Positions 29,173 to 39,770 of a DNA stretch of 64,000 nt are shown piece by piece. A program made the position numbers and the translations under genes. The stretch is taken from NCBI RefSeq assembly GCF_904846675.1, contig NZ_CAJHBT010000001.1, positions 186,001 to 250,000 of the forward strand, read 5' to 3'. The notes beneath the pieces were generated by a model. It searched no databases. It was not told the origin of the DNA and was given only the letters and a program-made list of their open reading frames with translations. Every line of letters starts with the position of its first letter. The first letter of the stretch is position 1. The DNA is from Psychrobacter urativorans. Lineage in GTDB: Bacteria; Pseudomonadota; Gammaproteobacteria; Pseudomonadales; Moraxellaceae.

Positions 29173-29338
29173 AATATTCCTTATTTTTATAATAGTGTTC
29201 GTATTATTACGATGTTTATAATGAAATTTATTATATTTATAATTTATTTTTTATAGATTTCACTAATACTTATAGCCATTTTTATAATTTTTGATTATTC
29301 TTTTTATTGCAGCCTTCCTTAGATGATTTAATGAGTAT

Positions 29339-29374
29339 ATAAAAAAAGCAGATTTTGCGATAGGCGAAAACTGC
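29339..29374 (-). terminator. Intrinsic terminator after truB
   Basis: Minus-strand hairpin with arms GCAGTTTTCGC and GCAAAATCTGC, followed by seven T residues. It closes the rimP-to-truB part of the cluster. Confidence 0.75.
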
Positions 29375-29473
29375 AATTAAATGTGACGATATGTGATTAA
29401 TGTAATATGCTAGTAAGTTGTGCGGAGGTTGAGTTAGCAAATCGGAGTGATGATTCCTATAAAGTGCACTGCT

Positions 29474-30526
29474 CTATAATTGAATGAGTTTCTTAGGTTG
29501 CAGACGCCCATTAAGACTGACTGCACCCAAGCCGATGAACTGACCTTGCTCATCAAGCAGGCGAATATCTACCGGTTGCTCATGTTGTAATAGCAGCGCT
29601 GGATCATTTTGACTGTCAGCATCTATATCCTCGGCGACGATTGAAGTGCTAGCTTCAGGCTGCATTGCCTGCAAGGTACTCAAAATATACTCTTGCAAGA
29701 CAACTGTGAGTTGGCCAAATACATTCAGACGCTGACCTTGGCGCACACGTTCGCATTGTCCATCTGTCAGTATCAGTTCAGCTACAATATCTACGCAAGC
29801 ATCTACCGGTAATAATTGCGCCATCCGACTATCTGGCGCTTGCTCTTCTAATTCTACCAAGGTAATAGAGTCTCTAAGGCGAAACTCGCCGACTTGCAGA
29901 CGACGTAAGGCAGTCAAATGACCCAATGTGCCTAATGCTTTGGAAATATCTTCTGCTAAAACACGCACGTAGGTGCCTTTAGTACAGGTGACCGTCAGCT
30001 GAAGCTGGCTCTCATCAATCCCGATTAGATCAATAGTCTTAATTACAATGTCTCTGGGCGCACGTTCAATCTCTATTCCAGCACGTGCATATTCATAGAG
30101 CTTCTTGCCATCTTTTTTTAAGGCAGAATACATCGGTGGAATTTGCTGCTGAGCGCCTAAAAACCGCTTAGAGAGATTGTTCAACACTACCTCATCAAAT
30201 ACTGGTATAGCCATTTCAGCAGTAATCTGCCCATCGGCATCACCCGTATCCGTCTGAGAGCCGAGTAATATGGTTGCTTGATAGGATTTATCAGCATCAA
30301 GCTGATAGTGACTGAACTTGGTCGCCTCCCCTAAACAAATAGGCAGTAGTCCGGTTGCCATAGGATCAAGAGTTCCGGTATGACCGGCCTTTTTACTGTC
30401 ATGTAAAGGTGATTTAAATAAATATTTAACCTTAGACACTACTTGCTGTGAAGTCATACCTTTAGGTTTATCGATTAAGATAACCCCAGAGACTTTTTGT
30501 TTAGCTGCTTGCTTCGCAATAGACAT
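29474..30526 (-). CDS. truB: tRNA pseudouridine-55 synthase
   Basis: Makes pseudouridine 55 in the T-loop of nearly all tRNAs. The catalytic Asp is D54 in AGHTGTLDPMATGLLP; KPKGMTSQ near the N-terminus and the C-terminal PUA-like region (about 245-350) fit. At 350 residues it is longer than the usual 300-315, from an insertion (ASTSIVAEDIDADSQND, about 293-309) in the C-terminal domain. It starts 9 bp after the rbfA stop, so the two are coupled. Confidence 0.97.
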   Translation of the reverse strand: MSIAKQAAKQKVSGVILIDKPKGMTSQQVVSKVKYLFKSPLHDSKKAGHTGTLDPMATGLLPICLGEATKFSHYQLDADKSYQATILLGSQTDTGDADGQITAEMAIPVFDEVVLNNLSKRFLGAQQQIPPMYSALKKDGKKLYEYARAGIEIERAPRDIVIKTIDLIGIDESQLQLTVTCTKGTYVRVLAEDISKALGTLGHLTALRRLQVGEFRLRDSITLVELEEQAPDSRMAQLLPVDACVDIVAELILTDGQCERVRQGQRLNVFGQLTVVLQEYILSTLQAMQPEASTSIVAEDIDADSQNDPALLLQHEQPVDIRLLDEQGQFIGLGAVSLNGRLQPKKLIQL

Positions 30527-30535
30527 AATAGTTAC

Positions 30536-30955
30536 TTATTCGTCAGTTTGTTTCTGATCTATCTCTTGCTCGTCAGCTTCGTTTTGCTCAGTTTTGGTCA
30601 CTGCTTGGCTAATCAAATCCATCATATAGTTACCACGAGCAGTAACTTCATCATAATGGAAACGCAGACGCGGGGTGGTACGCGTTTTTAGACTATGGCT
30701 AAGCTCAGTACGTAAAAATCCAGCCGCTTTATTGAGCATTTTTACACTTTCTTCATGATTGCTTTTAGTCATGGCATCATTAAGCTCTGGTTCCATAATG
30801 GTGACATAAACATCGGCATAGCCCAAGTCAGGACTGACTTTAACACTAGAGATAGTCACAAAACCAGTAAGACGAGGATCGTTCACTTCATCACGAATAA
30901 GAACAGCAAGCTCGCGTTGAATCTGATCCGCTAAGCGTTGTAAGCGTTGGTTCAT
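30536..30955 (-). CDS. rbfA: Ribosome-binding factor A
   Basis: A 139-residue 30S maturation factor with a type II KH fold, important for cold growth. The family's LADQIQRELAVLIRDEV, DPRLTGFVTISSVKVSPDL and LRTELSHSLKTRTTPRLRF segments are present. The C-terminal tail is acidic and Gln-rich. A terminator-like hairpin lies between it and infB upstream, which may modulate its expression. Confidence 0.96.
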   Translation of the reverse strand: MNQRLQRLADQIQRELAVLIRDEVNDPRLTGFVTISSVKVSPDLGYADVYVTIMEPELNDAMTKSNHEESVKMLNKAAGFLRTELSHSLKTRTTPRLRFHYDEVTARGNYMMDLISQAVTKTEQNEADEQEIDQKQTDE

Positions 30956-31093
30956 ATTATTATCCTGTTTTTTAATAATTATTTAATAGCAATTAAATAA
31001 TAGTTTTATAGCACTTTAATGACTGTTTAATAAATAGGAACTGCTAACAAATATAGTTTTCAATAAAAGGCCAGCAGGCTTGTTATATATAAT

Positions 31094-31128
31094 AAAAAAA
31101 GGCCTAGCAGGATGAACCTGTTAGGCCT
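31094..31128 (-). terminator. Terminator-like hairpin between infB and rbfA
   Basis: On the minus strand GGCCTAACAGG pairs with CCTGCTAGGCC (one mismatch) around a five-base loop, then seven T residues. It follows the infB stop by 64 bp and precedes the rbfA start by about 140 bp, so it could attenuate read-through within the operon. Confidence 0.75.
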
Positions 31129-31191
31129 AAATACAGCATGATATCAGTCAGCAATGCTAAAGATGCTCAGCTGATTAGGCTTATCGCGTGC

Positions 31192-33918
31192 TTAGATAGT
31201 ACGCTCGAACTCTTGAATTTCAAAGACTTCGATTTTATCACCAGCTTCAACATCATAGCCCCGAACGGCAAGACCACATTCCATACCAGTGCGCACTTCA
31301 TTAACATCTTCTTTATAACGACGTAGTGACTGCAATTGACCGGTAAAGATAACTTGGTCATCACGCAGGACACGGATTGGTTTGTTACGATAAATCGTTC
31401 CTTCAACCACCATACAACCGGCAGCCGCACCGAACTTACTAGAGCGGAACACTTCACGGACATCAGCAATACCCAAGATTTTCTCGCGATGTTCAGGCGC
31501 AAGCAAACCACTCATTGCTGCTTTTACATCATCGATTAAGCCATAGATTACACTGTAATAACGAATATCCATATCAGCGGCATCTGCTTTACGGCGTGCA
31601 GTACTATCAGCACGAACGTTAAAGCCTAGGAGCACAGCTTCGCTAGATTCAGCAAGGGTTACATCGGACTCAGAGATTGGACCGACACCTGAGCTAATAA
31701 CTCTTACTTTAACTTCATCAGTTGATAGCTCATCTAATGCTGCAAGTAACGCTTCGAGTGAACCACGAACATCAGTTTTTAGGACGATATTCAAGAATGA
31801 CACATCACCTTGTTCCATCTGTTCAAACATGCTCTCTAAGCGCATTTTGTTCTGACGTTCAAGTTGACGCTCACGCTCACGGTTGGCTCTAAAGTCTGCG
31901 ACTTCGCGGGCTTTTTTCTCATCAGTCACGACTAAGAATTCACTACCCGCAGCTGGAGTTTCAGGTAACCCTAAAATCTCAACAGGGATAGATGGGCCGG
32001 CTGATTGAATACGCTGACCATTTTCATCAATCATAGCGCGGACTTTACCATAATATTCGCCCGCTAATACTAAGTCGCCTTGTTTCAAGGTACCTTTTTT
32101 AACCAGTACACTCGCAACAGGACCACGACCTTTCTCAAGCCTTGATTCAATGACTACACCTTGAGCGGCGCCATCTAATGGTGCTTCTAATTCCATTAGC
32201 TCTGCTTGCAAGCTAATATATTCTAAAAGCTCATCAATCCCTTCGCCAGTTTTGGCTGAGATACGCGCCATTGGCGTATCGCCGCCCCATTCTTCTGACA
32301 CGACTTGTTTGGCGGTTAATTCATTCAACACGCGATCTGGATCAGCACTGGGCTTGTCCATTTTATTGATGGCAACGATTAGCGGTGTGCCAGCAGCACG
32401 GGCGTGATCAATCGCTTCTTCAGTTTGTGGCATCATGCCATCGTCAGCTGCAACTACCAAGACCACGATATCCGTCGCTTGGGCACCACGTGAACGCATG
32501 GCGCTAAAGGCCGCATGACCTGGAGTGTCAAGAAAAGTAATGACACCGCGATTGGTCTTAACATGATACGCACCGATATGCTGAGTAATACCACCGGCCT
32601 CGCCTGTGGCGACTTTAGTTTCGCGAATTTTGTCTAATAATGATGTTTTACCATGGTCAACATGACCCATAATAGTAACCACTGGAGGGCGCGCTTGGAC
32701 ATTGCTGCTACGCTCATCAACAGCATCATGCAGATCGTCTTCAACTTTAGTATCACTAACGGGTACTGGATTGTGACCCATCTCTTCTACTATCAGACTG
32801 GCTGTCGCTTGGTCAATGGTATCTGACTCAGTAGCCATCTCACCCATTTTCATCAACAATTTAGTGACTTGACGAGCTTTAACGGCCATACGCTGAGCCA
32901 GATCTGCTACTGCAATTTGCTCGCTAATCTCGACATCATAAACGATTTTTTCAACAGGTTTTTCAAACTTATGCTGTGATGATTGTGTTGAGCGTAAGCC
33001 ATTTTTACGGTTTTTAACCTCGCGCTCATCTTGGTTCTTACGGCGACGACCACGGGCACCAGTGCTACTTGCGCCACGCTTAATCTCGCGACGTTCTTTC
33101 TCAAACGATTCTTCTAACGCATCACCGACCAAACCTTCGGCTAATGGTTCGTCCTTACGAACTTCAGCAGCAGGCTGATCAGTATACTTACCGGCCATTT
33201 TACGCATTTGCTCAAGAGTGCGCTTTTGCGCCTCTTTAGCTTGTGCTTGACGAGTTTCTGTTTCGATTTGACGTAAACGATTTTCTTCTTTTTCACGCAC
33301 TTCGCGCGCTTTACGCTCGGCTGCGGTTTCAACTTTTGGCTTAGTGGCTGCTACTTTTTTCTTCTCTTTTCCTTTAGTCTTGATCTCAACGGTAGCTTTA
33401 CCGCCTTTTTTGACCACTACTGAAGAGGTCGACGTTTTCTCATTCTTACCTTCTGAGCTCTTGCCTGAGCCGAGACTGCTACGCATCGCTGCTAAGGTTG
33501 CTGCTTGACGTTCTCCAGCTTTCTTCTTAGTGGCCTCACGCTCTTCAGCTTCTTTTGCAGCTCGAGCTCGCGATTCAATCATTGCCTGTTCGCGAGCAGC
33601 GAGTTCTTCAGCCATTTTTTCTGGATCAGGCTTCTCGAATACTTTCTTTTTGCGCACTTCAACATTAACGCTCTTCGATTTACCTGAAGAACCGGTCACG
33701 CGCGCAGTACTGGTCGTCTTAGATTTTAGGCTAATACGGCGCTTGTCTTGCTGGCCATGACTTTGTTTTAAATACGTCACCAACTTCTCTTGCTCAAGTT
33801 CGGTGACTGAGTCATCCTCACTACGAGCAGGCAGCCCAGCATCCACTAATTGCTGTTTTACAGCACTCGGGGTTTTGCCTACCATATCTGCCAGTTCTTT
33901 GACGGTCTTATCTGCCAT
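31192..33918 (-). CDS. infB: Translation initiation factor IF-2
   Basis: A 908-residue GTPase that brings initiator tRNA to the 30S subunit and promotes subunit joining. It has an N-terminal IF2-N domain ([15 protein letters not shown]), a long Lys/Glu-rich region (about 60-330), the G1 motif GHVDHGKT (418-425), [12 protein letters not shown], then domains II-IV with the C-terminal [17 protein letters not shown]. The lengthy charged linker is usual in this order. It lies 163 bp downstream of nusA. Confidence 0.98.
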   Translation of the reverse strand: MADKTVKELADMVGKTPSAVKQQLVDAGLPARSEDDSVTELEQEKLVTYLKQSHGQQDKRRISLKSKTTSTARVTGSSGKSKSVNVEVRKKKVFEKPDPEKMAEELAAREQAMIESRARAAKEAEEREATKKKAGERQAATLAAMRSSLGSGKSSEGKNEKTSTSSVVVKKGGKATVEIKTKGKEKKKVAATKPKVETAAERKAREVREKEENRLRQIETETRQAQAKEAQKRTLEQMRKMAGKYTDQPAAEVRKDEPLAEGLVGDALEESFEKERREIKRGASSTGARGRRRKNQDEREVKNRKNGLRSTQSSQHKFEKPVEKIVYDVEISEQIAVADLAQRMAVKARQVTKLLMKMGEMATESDTIDQATASLIVEEMGHNPVPVSDTKVEDDLHDAVDERSSNVQARPPVVTIMGHVDHGKTSLLDKIRETKVATGEAGGITQHIGAYHVKTNRGVITFLDTPGHAAFSAMRSRGAQATDIVVLVVAADDGMMPQTEEAIDHARAAGTPLIVAINKMDKPSADPDRVLNELTAKQVVSEEWGGDTPMARISAKTGEGIDELLEYISLQAELMELEAPLDGAAQGVVIESRLEKGRGPVASVLVKKGTLKQGDLVLAGEYYGKVRAMIDENGQRIQSAGPSIPVEILGLPETPAAGSEFLVVTDEKKAREVADFRANRERERQLERQNKMRLESMFEQMEQGDVSFLNIVLKTDVRGSLEALLAALDELSTDEVKVRVISSGVGPISESDVTLAESSEAVLLGFNVRADSTARRKADAADMDIRYYSVIYGLIDDVKAAMSGLLAPEHREKILGIADVREVFRSSKFGAAAGCMVVEGTIYRNKPIRVLRDDQVIFTGQLQSLRRYKEDVNEVRTGMECGLAVRGYDVEAGDKIEVFEIQEFERTI

Positions 33919-34081
33919 TGATTATCACCTACTGTCTATTGTTTGCTATATGTTCAATTCAATTGTTGGCCACAAATGATTGCGTTAAGGCTGATATCTG
34001 CGTCATTTATTAACGTAAAAACAATACCAGCGCTTTTTATCGATAGCATATCACCAAAAGACAGCGATATGCAGTTAACGC

Positions 34082-35566
34082 CTATTCATTGAACCAAGAT
34101 TCCCGAGCCTTCATAATGAGCTGTCCTGCTGTTTCAGTATCTAAGCCTTCAATATCTTCTAAATCAAATACTGCTTGCTCAGCTAAATCATCAACGGTAA
34201 CAATGTCTTTTTGTGCCATTTTATAAGCCCAACTGACCGTCATACCTTCAAGATCTTGCAGCTCTTGAGTCGGCTCTTTCATATTCTGTTGTTTAACCAG
34301 CTCGTCTGCAATGACCACTTCTTTTGCGCGTTCTTGAACCATATCGATCGCGTCATCATCTAAACCTTCAATATCATAGAAGGTTTCGACCGGTACATAC
34401 GCCACTTCTTCAACACTGGTAAAACCGATATCTACTAGCGCTTGAGCTAAATCGCGATCTACTTCTAAGCGTTCATAAAATAAATCAATGAACCCTTTGG
34501 TCTCATTGGCTTGACGCTGTTGATACTCTTCCTCAAGCATCATATTAAGCTTATAGCCTGTCAGCTCAGAAGCCAAGCGTACGTTTTGACCTTGTGAGCC
34601 AATAGCACGAGCCAGCTGATCGTTAGTGCTAAATACAATATCTGCCGTTTGAGTATCTTCATCTAAAATGATACTGCTGACGTCCGCAGGCTCAAGAGAG
34701 CTAATAATGAATTGGGCAGGATCATCGGACCAAACCACTACATCAATACGCTCGCCATCAAGCTCTTGCTGTACCGCTTGGATACGCGTACCACGCATAC
34801 CAATACAAGCGCCCACAGGATCAATGCGATGATCGTTGGTTTTAACTGCTATTTTAGCACGAGTACCCGGCAAGCGAGCAACGTTACGAATTTCAATAAT
34901 CTGCTCAGCAATCTCAGGCACTTCTTTCTGCATGAGTGCTGAAAGCATCTCAGGATGAGTACGTGATAGCAATAACTGTGCACCGCGATTTTCGCGATTG
35001 ACATGATATAAAATGGCGTTGATACGTGATTTTACGCGCAGCTGCTCACGTGGGAGCATCTGGTCACGTGACAGATAGCCTTCCGCATTATCACCTAAAT
35101 CAATAATATAACCATCGCGGGTCTGTTTCTTCACTTCACCATACATCATCTCACCAACACGCGACTCGAAAGCATCTGCCACTAGAGCGCGCTCAGCTTC
35201 ACGAATTTTTTGGATAATGACCTGCTTAGCTTGGGTGGCAGCAATACGACCAAATTCAATAGACTCAATCTGCTCTTCTTTAATATCCCCAATTGACCAT
35301 TCTTCTTGGTCAAGATCCGTGATAGCAAGCTGACAGGCTGGCATTTCATGGTCTTCGTCGGCCACAACTGTCCAATAACGATAAGTATCATAGTCACCAG
35401 TCTCACGATTAATCGCGACCCGTACCTCAACTTCTGGCTGTTCGGTGTATACTTTTTTCTTGGTCGAAACCACTAAAGCGTCTTCTATAGCCTCAAAGAT
35501 GTCTTCAGGATTTAAGCCTTTCTCATTACTTACGGTCTCTACTACCGTTAAAATTTCACGACTCAT
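34082..35566 (-). CDS. nusA: Transcription termination/antitermination protein NusA
   Basis: A 494-residue RNA polymerase-binding factor controlling pausing, intrinsic termination and rho-dependent antitermination. In order: N-terminal domain (1-125), S1 (about 135-200, GYIIDLGDNAEGYLSRDQML), KH1/KH2 (about 230-345, DPVGACIGMRGTRIQAVQ and AIGSQGQNVRLASELTG) and two acidic repeats (about 365-494). This full C-terminal architecture is typical of gammaproteobacteria. Confidence 0.98.
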   Translation of the reverse strand: MSREILTVVETVSNEKGLNPEDIFEAIEDALVVSTKKKVYTEQPEVEVRVAINRETGDYDTYRYWTVVADEDHEMPACQLAITDLDQEEWSIGDIKEEQIESIEFGRIAATQAKQVIIQKIREAERALVADAFESRVGEMMYGEVKKQTRDGYIIDLGDNAEGYLSRDQMLPREQLRVKSRINAILYHVNRENRGAQLLLSRTHPEMLSALMQKEVPEIAEQIIEIRNVARLPGTRAKIAVKTNDHRIDPVGACIGMRGTRIQAVQQELDGERIDVVVWSDDPAQFIISSLEPADVSSIILDEDTQTADIVFSTNDQLARAIGSQGQNVRLASELTGYKLNMMLEEEYQQRQANETKGFIDLFYERLEVDRDLAQALVDIGFTSVEEVAYVPVETFYDIEGLDDDAIDMVQERAKEVVIADELVKQQNMKEPTQELQDLEGMTVSWAYKMAQKDIVTVDDLAEQAVFDLEDIEGLDTETAGQLIMKARESWFNE

Positions 35567-35758
35567 GCTATACCTGTCCTATACTTGCTTAAATTTTATA
35601 ATTTGTGTATTGACGTTATGTTGCTACTGTAAGCCATACGCTATTTAAAGATTCGACATTCTATCTCTGATGCTAAGTATTCTTATCACTTATATAGTGC
35701 TTATTTATTCTATGTTCTTTGCGTAATACTTAGTATTTTACTGACCGATTGTTTCAAT

Positions 35759-35800
35759 AATTAATTTATATCTCTGATTAATTTATATCTCTGATTAATT
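35759..35800. repeat. Short tandem repeat between rimP and nusA
   Basis: The 17-base unit TTAATTTATATCTCTGA occurs at 35761-35777 and 35778-35794 with a partial third copy, abutting the rimP stop codon. Probably replication slippage. Confidence 0.85.
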
Positions 35801-36299
35801 AAGCATCTTCATAAATTAAGTTGGCTTTATCAATATTACTTAAAGCAATCTCGAACTGCTCACCATCGATGGCTGTCAGCTTTAACATCGTGCCATCTAT
35901 ACTATCTAGGCTACCGGTGGCTTTACGGCGTTTTTTATCGCCTTGTCCTATCGCTTGTATCAAGCGTAGGCTCACTGTTTGTCCGATATAATCATGCATT
36001 TGCTCATCGGAAAAAAATGCCCGATCAAACCCAGGTGATGACACTTCTAATATATACTCACCAGCAATGGGGTCAAGCACTTCAAGTATACCGCTGACTT
36101 GATGGTTGACTGCTGCACAGTTTTCGATCGTCACATGCTTATCTTGTGCCAGCTCTTCCGGCAACGATTCAATATAGATACGCAATAAAGAGCGCTGCCC
36201 TTGTGGTACAAATTCCACACCCCATAGTGCTACATCACAAGCGGCAACAGCTGGGGCGATAATACTGGTCAATTCTGCGACTTTGGTCGAAAGTTTCAT
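35799..36299 (-). CDS. rimP: Ribosome maturation factor RimP
   Basis: A 166-residue 30S assembly factor. The family's CDVALWGVEFVPQGQRSLLRI, LDPIAGEYILEVSSPGFDR and a C-terminal SH3-like domain are present (the first segment spans about 20-40). First protein gene of the conserved rimP-nusA-infB operon; it lies about 560 bp downstream of the tRNA-fMet gene, which has its own terminator. Confidence 0.96.
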   Translation of the reverse strand: MKLSTKVAELTSIIAPAVAACDVALWGVEFVPQGQRSLLRIYIESLPEELAQDKHVTIENCAAVNHQVSGILEVLDPIAGEYILEVSSPGFDRAFFSDEQMHDYIGQTVSLRLIQAIGQGDKKRRKATGSLDSIDGTMLKLTAIDGEQFEIALSNIDKANLIYEDA

Positions 36300-36777
36300 A
36301 ATCTGTTTATAGCTTCCTATTCACTTGTATGTGGAGCTGAGTGAATTATATAATGGGTTGATATGTATTTTTAAAGGGTTACTTAACACTATTTTTAATA
36401 CTGACTAACCACACTGTTATTATTTATGCTTTTATAATTAATAAAGCACTTTTATTATGGTAGTTACCTATTACAGCTATAGTGGCTATGAATAGGAGCA
36501 ATATTAAATAGTAGTAATATCGTTATCAACAAAGCAGCTGTCAAAAAATAGATTTCTATAAAATAGCATTTACGACAGTAATACTATAAAGATAACTGCT
36601 ATAAATTAGAGTTATGAAAGTAGCAGTTATTATGAATAATAGTCATAAACAAGTATGAGGTAAATAAAAGGCAGTGTTGCTTACGAGTCATCGCGCAAGT
36701 GGCGGGTATCGTACTCTATGGGCATAGAGCTTAGCATAAGTAGAATAGATACCGCGGTAACACTGACTAGCAGATAC
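36300..36777. other. Gap between tRNA-fMet terminator and rimP
   Basis: About 480 AT-rich bases. A short hairpin CTCTATG / CATAGAG (36714-36729) is present; the rimP-nusA-infB promoter should be here but I cannot choose one. No coding region supported. Confidence 0.35.
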
Positions 36778-36808
36778 AAAAAAACCCACAAACATAATAA
36801 TGGTGGGC
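36778..36808 (-). terminator. Intrinsic terminator after tRNA-fMet
   Basis: Minus-strand stem GCCCACC... pairing through CCCAC / GTGGG with a 13-base loop, followed by seven T residues. It lies about 50 bp after the tRNA 3' end. Confidence 0.75.
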
Positions 36809-36854
36809 TATTTGTCACTGACAAATTTAGTGTAAAAAATATCAGTATAAAAAG

Positions 36855-36931
<77 letters not shown>

Positions 36932-36947
36932 TCAATCTAGAACGCAC

Positions 36948-36976
36948 ATTATAGGGAGGTTTTGTAGAAGTGTCAA
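36948..36976 (-). promoter_or_regulatory. Consensus sigma-70 promoter of tRNA-fMet
   Basis: Exact TTGACA (36971-36976) and exact TATAAT (36948-36953) on the minus strand with a 17-bp spacer. Transcription would begin about 10 bases before the tRNA 5' end. Confidence 0.92.
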
Positions 36977-37060
36977 TCTTTATTTCAAATTAATTAAAAT
37001 TAAAATTGAAGATTTCTTTTCTGTTATAGCCAACTTAATGTCGTGCTGTGTAAAAAAAGT

Positions 37061-37145
37061 TGGTGCGATTGGGGGGACTTGAACCCCCACAGCTTGCGCC
37101 ACCACCCCCTCAAGATGGCGTGTCTACCAATTCCACCACAATCGC
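37061..37145 (-). tRNA. leuU: tRNA-Leu (GAG), 85 nt
   Basis: Acceptor GCGATTG pairs with CAATCGC, followed by ACCA. The anticodon loop TTGAGGG gives GAG, and a long variable arm (GGTGGCGCAAGCT region) marks a class II tRNA. D-loop GAATTGGTAGAC and T-loop GGTTCAAGTCC fit. It stands between secG and tRNA-fMet as in E. coli. Confidence 0.94.
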
Positions 37146-37408
37146 CTATGCTTACTTACTACTTTAACTTCTTTTACTAATCTGTTGCTCTCGCTGCATT
37201 TATACTATGGTGCTATACCATGAGGATGGTACTTATGATAACTGCAGACCGCTTAAACAGGAAAGCATTGTAAGACTAACCTGCTAAAATAGCAAGGGCT
37301 GTCAATAAAAAATGCAAACACTGTAATTCAAGGGCTTACGAGAAGTTAAGAGCTAAGCTGTATAAAAAGCTGAGCTACCGTTTATAAACCATACTTAATA
37401 AAAGCAGG

Positions 37409-37717
37409 CTACTGAGGATTTTCGGTCAAAGGACGTGGCGTTTGCGGTGCTGAGACTGGCGCGTCTAGGCGAAACTGATCTTCTGCCTGCTTACGAGCCT
37501 GTACTGCCAATGTCATACTGGTCACAAAAAATATGGCGGTCAATACAGCAGTAGCACGAGTCAAGAAGTTGGCGGTGCCTGCAGCGCCAAATACAGTTCC
37601 TGAAGAACCCGCACCAAAAGAAGCCCCAGCGTCTGCCCCTTTACCATGCTGTATCAAAATCAAGCCGGTCATGGCAATTGCCACGATAATATGAAGGGCT
37701 AATATAAACGTGTACAT
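37409..37717 (-). CDS. secG: Preprotein translocase subunit SecG
   Basis: A 102-residue accessory subunit of the SecYEG channel with two transmembrane helices (about 4-22 and 53-72) separated by the typical glycine-rich loop containing LIQHGKGADAGASFGAG. The C-terminal tail is polar with a proline-rich end. Its place before tRNA-Leu is conserved. Confidence 0.95.
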   Translation of the reverse strand: MYTFILALHIIVAIAMTGLILIQHGKGADAGASFGAGSSGTVFGAAGTANFLTRATAVLTAIFFVTSMTLAVQARKQAEDQFRLDAPVSAPQTPRPLTENPQ

Positions 37718-38122
37718 GGTGTCCTCTTTTGCCGTGTAATGACGACTGATAACGGTTATTAAATCTTTGGGTTAATACATTGACATTAAAGTATAAAGGG
37801 ATTAAATAAGGCGCATTGTACACGATTGCAAGGTCACTGTTAAACACACTCATCACAATTTATTAGGGCGCTTTTAGTTGTCTAGCTATTTAGCTTAGGT
37901 ATTTAATGGATTTAGGGTGTGTCATCATTATTTTTATAGCTTAAAGCAGCGGTTGGGGCAAGAACTCTTATTAGCGACACCAGGTATTCGTCCCGCAGAT
38001 AGCGACTAAGATTCAAAAGCACGATGATCAAAAGTATATTGTTACAGCACAACAAGTGTAGATATAACTTTAAAAAAGTAAAAATCATCACTTTAAAAAA
38101 CTATTACCTTAAAAAACAATCA
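37718..38122. other. Intergenic region with an insertion-sequence-like scar
   Basis: About 400 bp. TAGGGTGTGTCATCA near 37914-37927 resembles TAGACTGTGTCATCA at 38708-38722, where a transposase fragment ends. On the minus strand a short open frame here ends in YKNNDDTP at this site, as the fragment at 38709 ends in LIDDTV. Possibly a second insertion-sequence end. Confidence 0.3.
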
Positions 38123-38656
38123 CTACCACATTAAATCATCTGGAATCACATAGGCCGCATAAGGATCGTCAGTCGCAAAATCCTCATCTGGTTTATCGTT
38201 AGATACAACCATAAAACCTTCCAATTTCGTATTTATACGATCTGCCAAAGGACGAGGGAGCAGAGCATAACTTTCCTCCAATCGTGCAATAACCACATGA
38301 CCAGCCACTATTTGATCATATAGTTTTTGGGTGATATGGATTTTTTTCACTTTAGAGTAATCAACAAACTGATAGTCTACATCACCCTGTGTATCAGTAA
38401 TCTGATGCTGCTTAATCATTTGAATAACATTAGCTTTTAGCATTTTCTGTTCTAAAGCTTCTTGTTTTTCCTGATTAAGCTTTAGATCCTTTTTCGTTTT
38501 TTTTGCTTGGGCTTCTGCCAAATCTTTTTTAACTTCAGCTGCTGCTGAATCGCCAGTACGCTTGGCATGTTGAGACTGTTTGCTTAGTTGCTTGGCTTTT
38601 TTGCTGTCAACTAATCCAGCTTTCAAAAGTTGAGCCTGTAGGGCATTTTTAGCCAT
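38123..38656 (-). CDS. DUF2058 family protein (YaiL-like)
   Basis: A 177-residue soluble protein; the family is labelled nucleoprotein or polynucleotide-associated but its function is not established. The N-terminal LQAQLLKAGLVDSKKAKQL, a Lys-rich coiled middle (about 25-75) and the C-terminal domain with VDYSKVKKIHITQKLYDQIV fit. It lies between secG and tpiA, which are usually adjacent, so it is an addition here. Confidence 0.85.
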   Translation of the reverse strand: MAKNALQAQLLKAGLVDSKKAKQLSKQSQHAKRTGDSAAAEVKKDLAEAQAKKTKKDLKLNQEKQEALEQKMLKANVIQMIKQHQITDTQGDVDYQFVDYSKVKKIHITQKLYDQIVAGHVVIARLEESYALLPRPLADRINTKLEGFMVVSNDKPDEDFATDDPYAAYVIPDDLMW

Positions 38657-38708
38657 AATCCAATCACCTAAATAATAAAACCTAAAAAATATGGTAGCAA
38701 ATTTTGCT

Positions 38709-38805
38709 AGACTGTGTCATCAATTAAGTCAAACGACACCAGATGAATAGCACATTGATTATGACTTGCTAACTTATCATATCGGGTTGCAATAGCACGG
38801 TATAT
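38709..38805 (-). mobile_element. IS5-like transposase C-terminal fragment
   Basis: The minus strand reads YRAIATRYDKLASHNQCAI and, further on, SFDLIDDTV before a stop at 38709-38711. IATRYDKLA is the hallmark near the C-terminus of many IS5/IS4-type transposases. The frame has a stop immediately upstream, and nothing else of the gene is present, so this is a scar. The element end would be TAGACTGTGTCATCA. Confidence 0.6.
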
Positions 38806-38930
38806 TCATCGTCAGAGTCTTCAGATAGAAGGCCGAAGACATGCCGTCTTGTCATGGTATCTAGTTTCATGTTCCTAAATATAGGATCAGTATAGCTTAT
38901 TCTAAAATACGCTTTCTAATTGCTGACACA

Positions 38931-39770
38931 CTAGACTTTAGCACGACTAAAAGCATCCGCAATCGCCAAAAAGCTGTCAGCCTTCAACGCTGCACCGCCG
39001 ACCAAGGCACCATCTATCATAGGGCTCGCGGCAAAGTTATCTGCGTTATCCGCATTAACACTACCGCCATATAATACGCTAATATTCGAGAGCGGCTTAG
39101 CAAAACTGGCAACAGTCTGCTTAATATATTCATGAGTGGCACTGACGTCAGTCACAGTAGGCACTTTGCCGGTACCGATTGCCCATACGGGTTCATAAGC
39201 AATGATTAAGCGGGCCGCTAGCTTCTGCGCAAACTCAGGTTCTTGGTTTGGTTGCTGAGCCAGTAACTCTTTTATCACCGCCAGTTGCTCTCCTAATACC
39301 TCAAGGGTTTGCTTATCATCATACTGCACTTGGGTTTCGCCCACACACAGCACAACGCCTAAATCTTGCGTGAGTGCATTATTGAGTTTTTGCACGAGAG
39401 TTTCATGAGATTCTTGATGATATTGCCTGCGCTCAGAGTGTCCTAATAGCGTCCACGACGCGCCAGCGTCTGCCACTTGCTGGGCGGAGCAGTCTCCAGT
39501 ATACGCACCGGTGCTAGGACTATGAGCGCTGATATCTTGCGCAGCGCACAACATTGGCGATCCTTGCAGACTCGCGCTGACAGATGCTAAATGAATACAG
39601 CTGGGTGCGACCATTAATCGGCAAGCAGGTGTGTTATGTTTATTAACAGCATTTTTATCAACAGCAGCGTTGTCCATGTTAATAGCAGTTAACAAACTAT
39701 CGATTAGCATATTAACGTCGTGGTTCGTTGCTGGATTTTGCTTCCAATTTCCAATTACCCAAGCTTGCAT
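38931..39770 (-). CDS. tpiA: Triosephosphate isomerase
   Basis: Interconverts dihydroxyacetone phosphate and glyceraldehyde 3-phosphate. The 279-residue protein has the substrate lysine in GNWKQNP, catalytic His in [11 protein letters not shown], Glu in [11 protein letters not shown] and the phosphate loop YGGSVNADN. It exceeds the usual 250 residues through an insertion after the first helix ([12 protein letters not shown], about 34-46). Ribosome-binding site ACAAGGTAGATAAATA. Confidence 0.97.
   Translation of the reverse strand: MQAWVIGNWKQNPATNHDVNMLIDSLLTAINMDNAAVDKNAVNKHNTPACRLMVAPSCIHLASVSASLQGSPMLCAAQDISAHSPSTGAYTGDCSAQQVADAGASWTLLGHSERRQYHQESHETLVQKLNNALTQDLGVVLCVGETQVQYDDKQTLEVLGEQLAVIKELLAQQPNQEPEFAQKLAARLIIAYEPVWAIGTGKVPTVTDVSATHEYIKQTVASFAKPLSNISVLYGGSVNADNADNFAASPMIDGALVGGAALKADSFLAIADAFSRAKV

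Noticed and set aside
37300-37307. TTGACA upstream of tRNA-Leu as its promoter
   Set aside because: No -10 at a proper distance, and the position is about 150 bases from the tRNA; not called.
38786-38886. 32-codon frame MKLDTMTRRHVFGLLS... over the transposase scrap
   Set aside because: Competes with the IATRYDKLA frame, which matches a known family; no ribosome-binding site.
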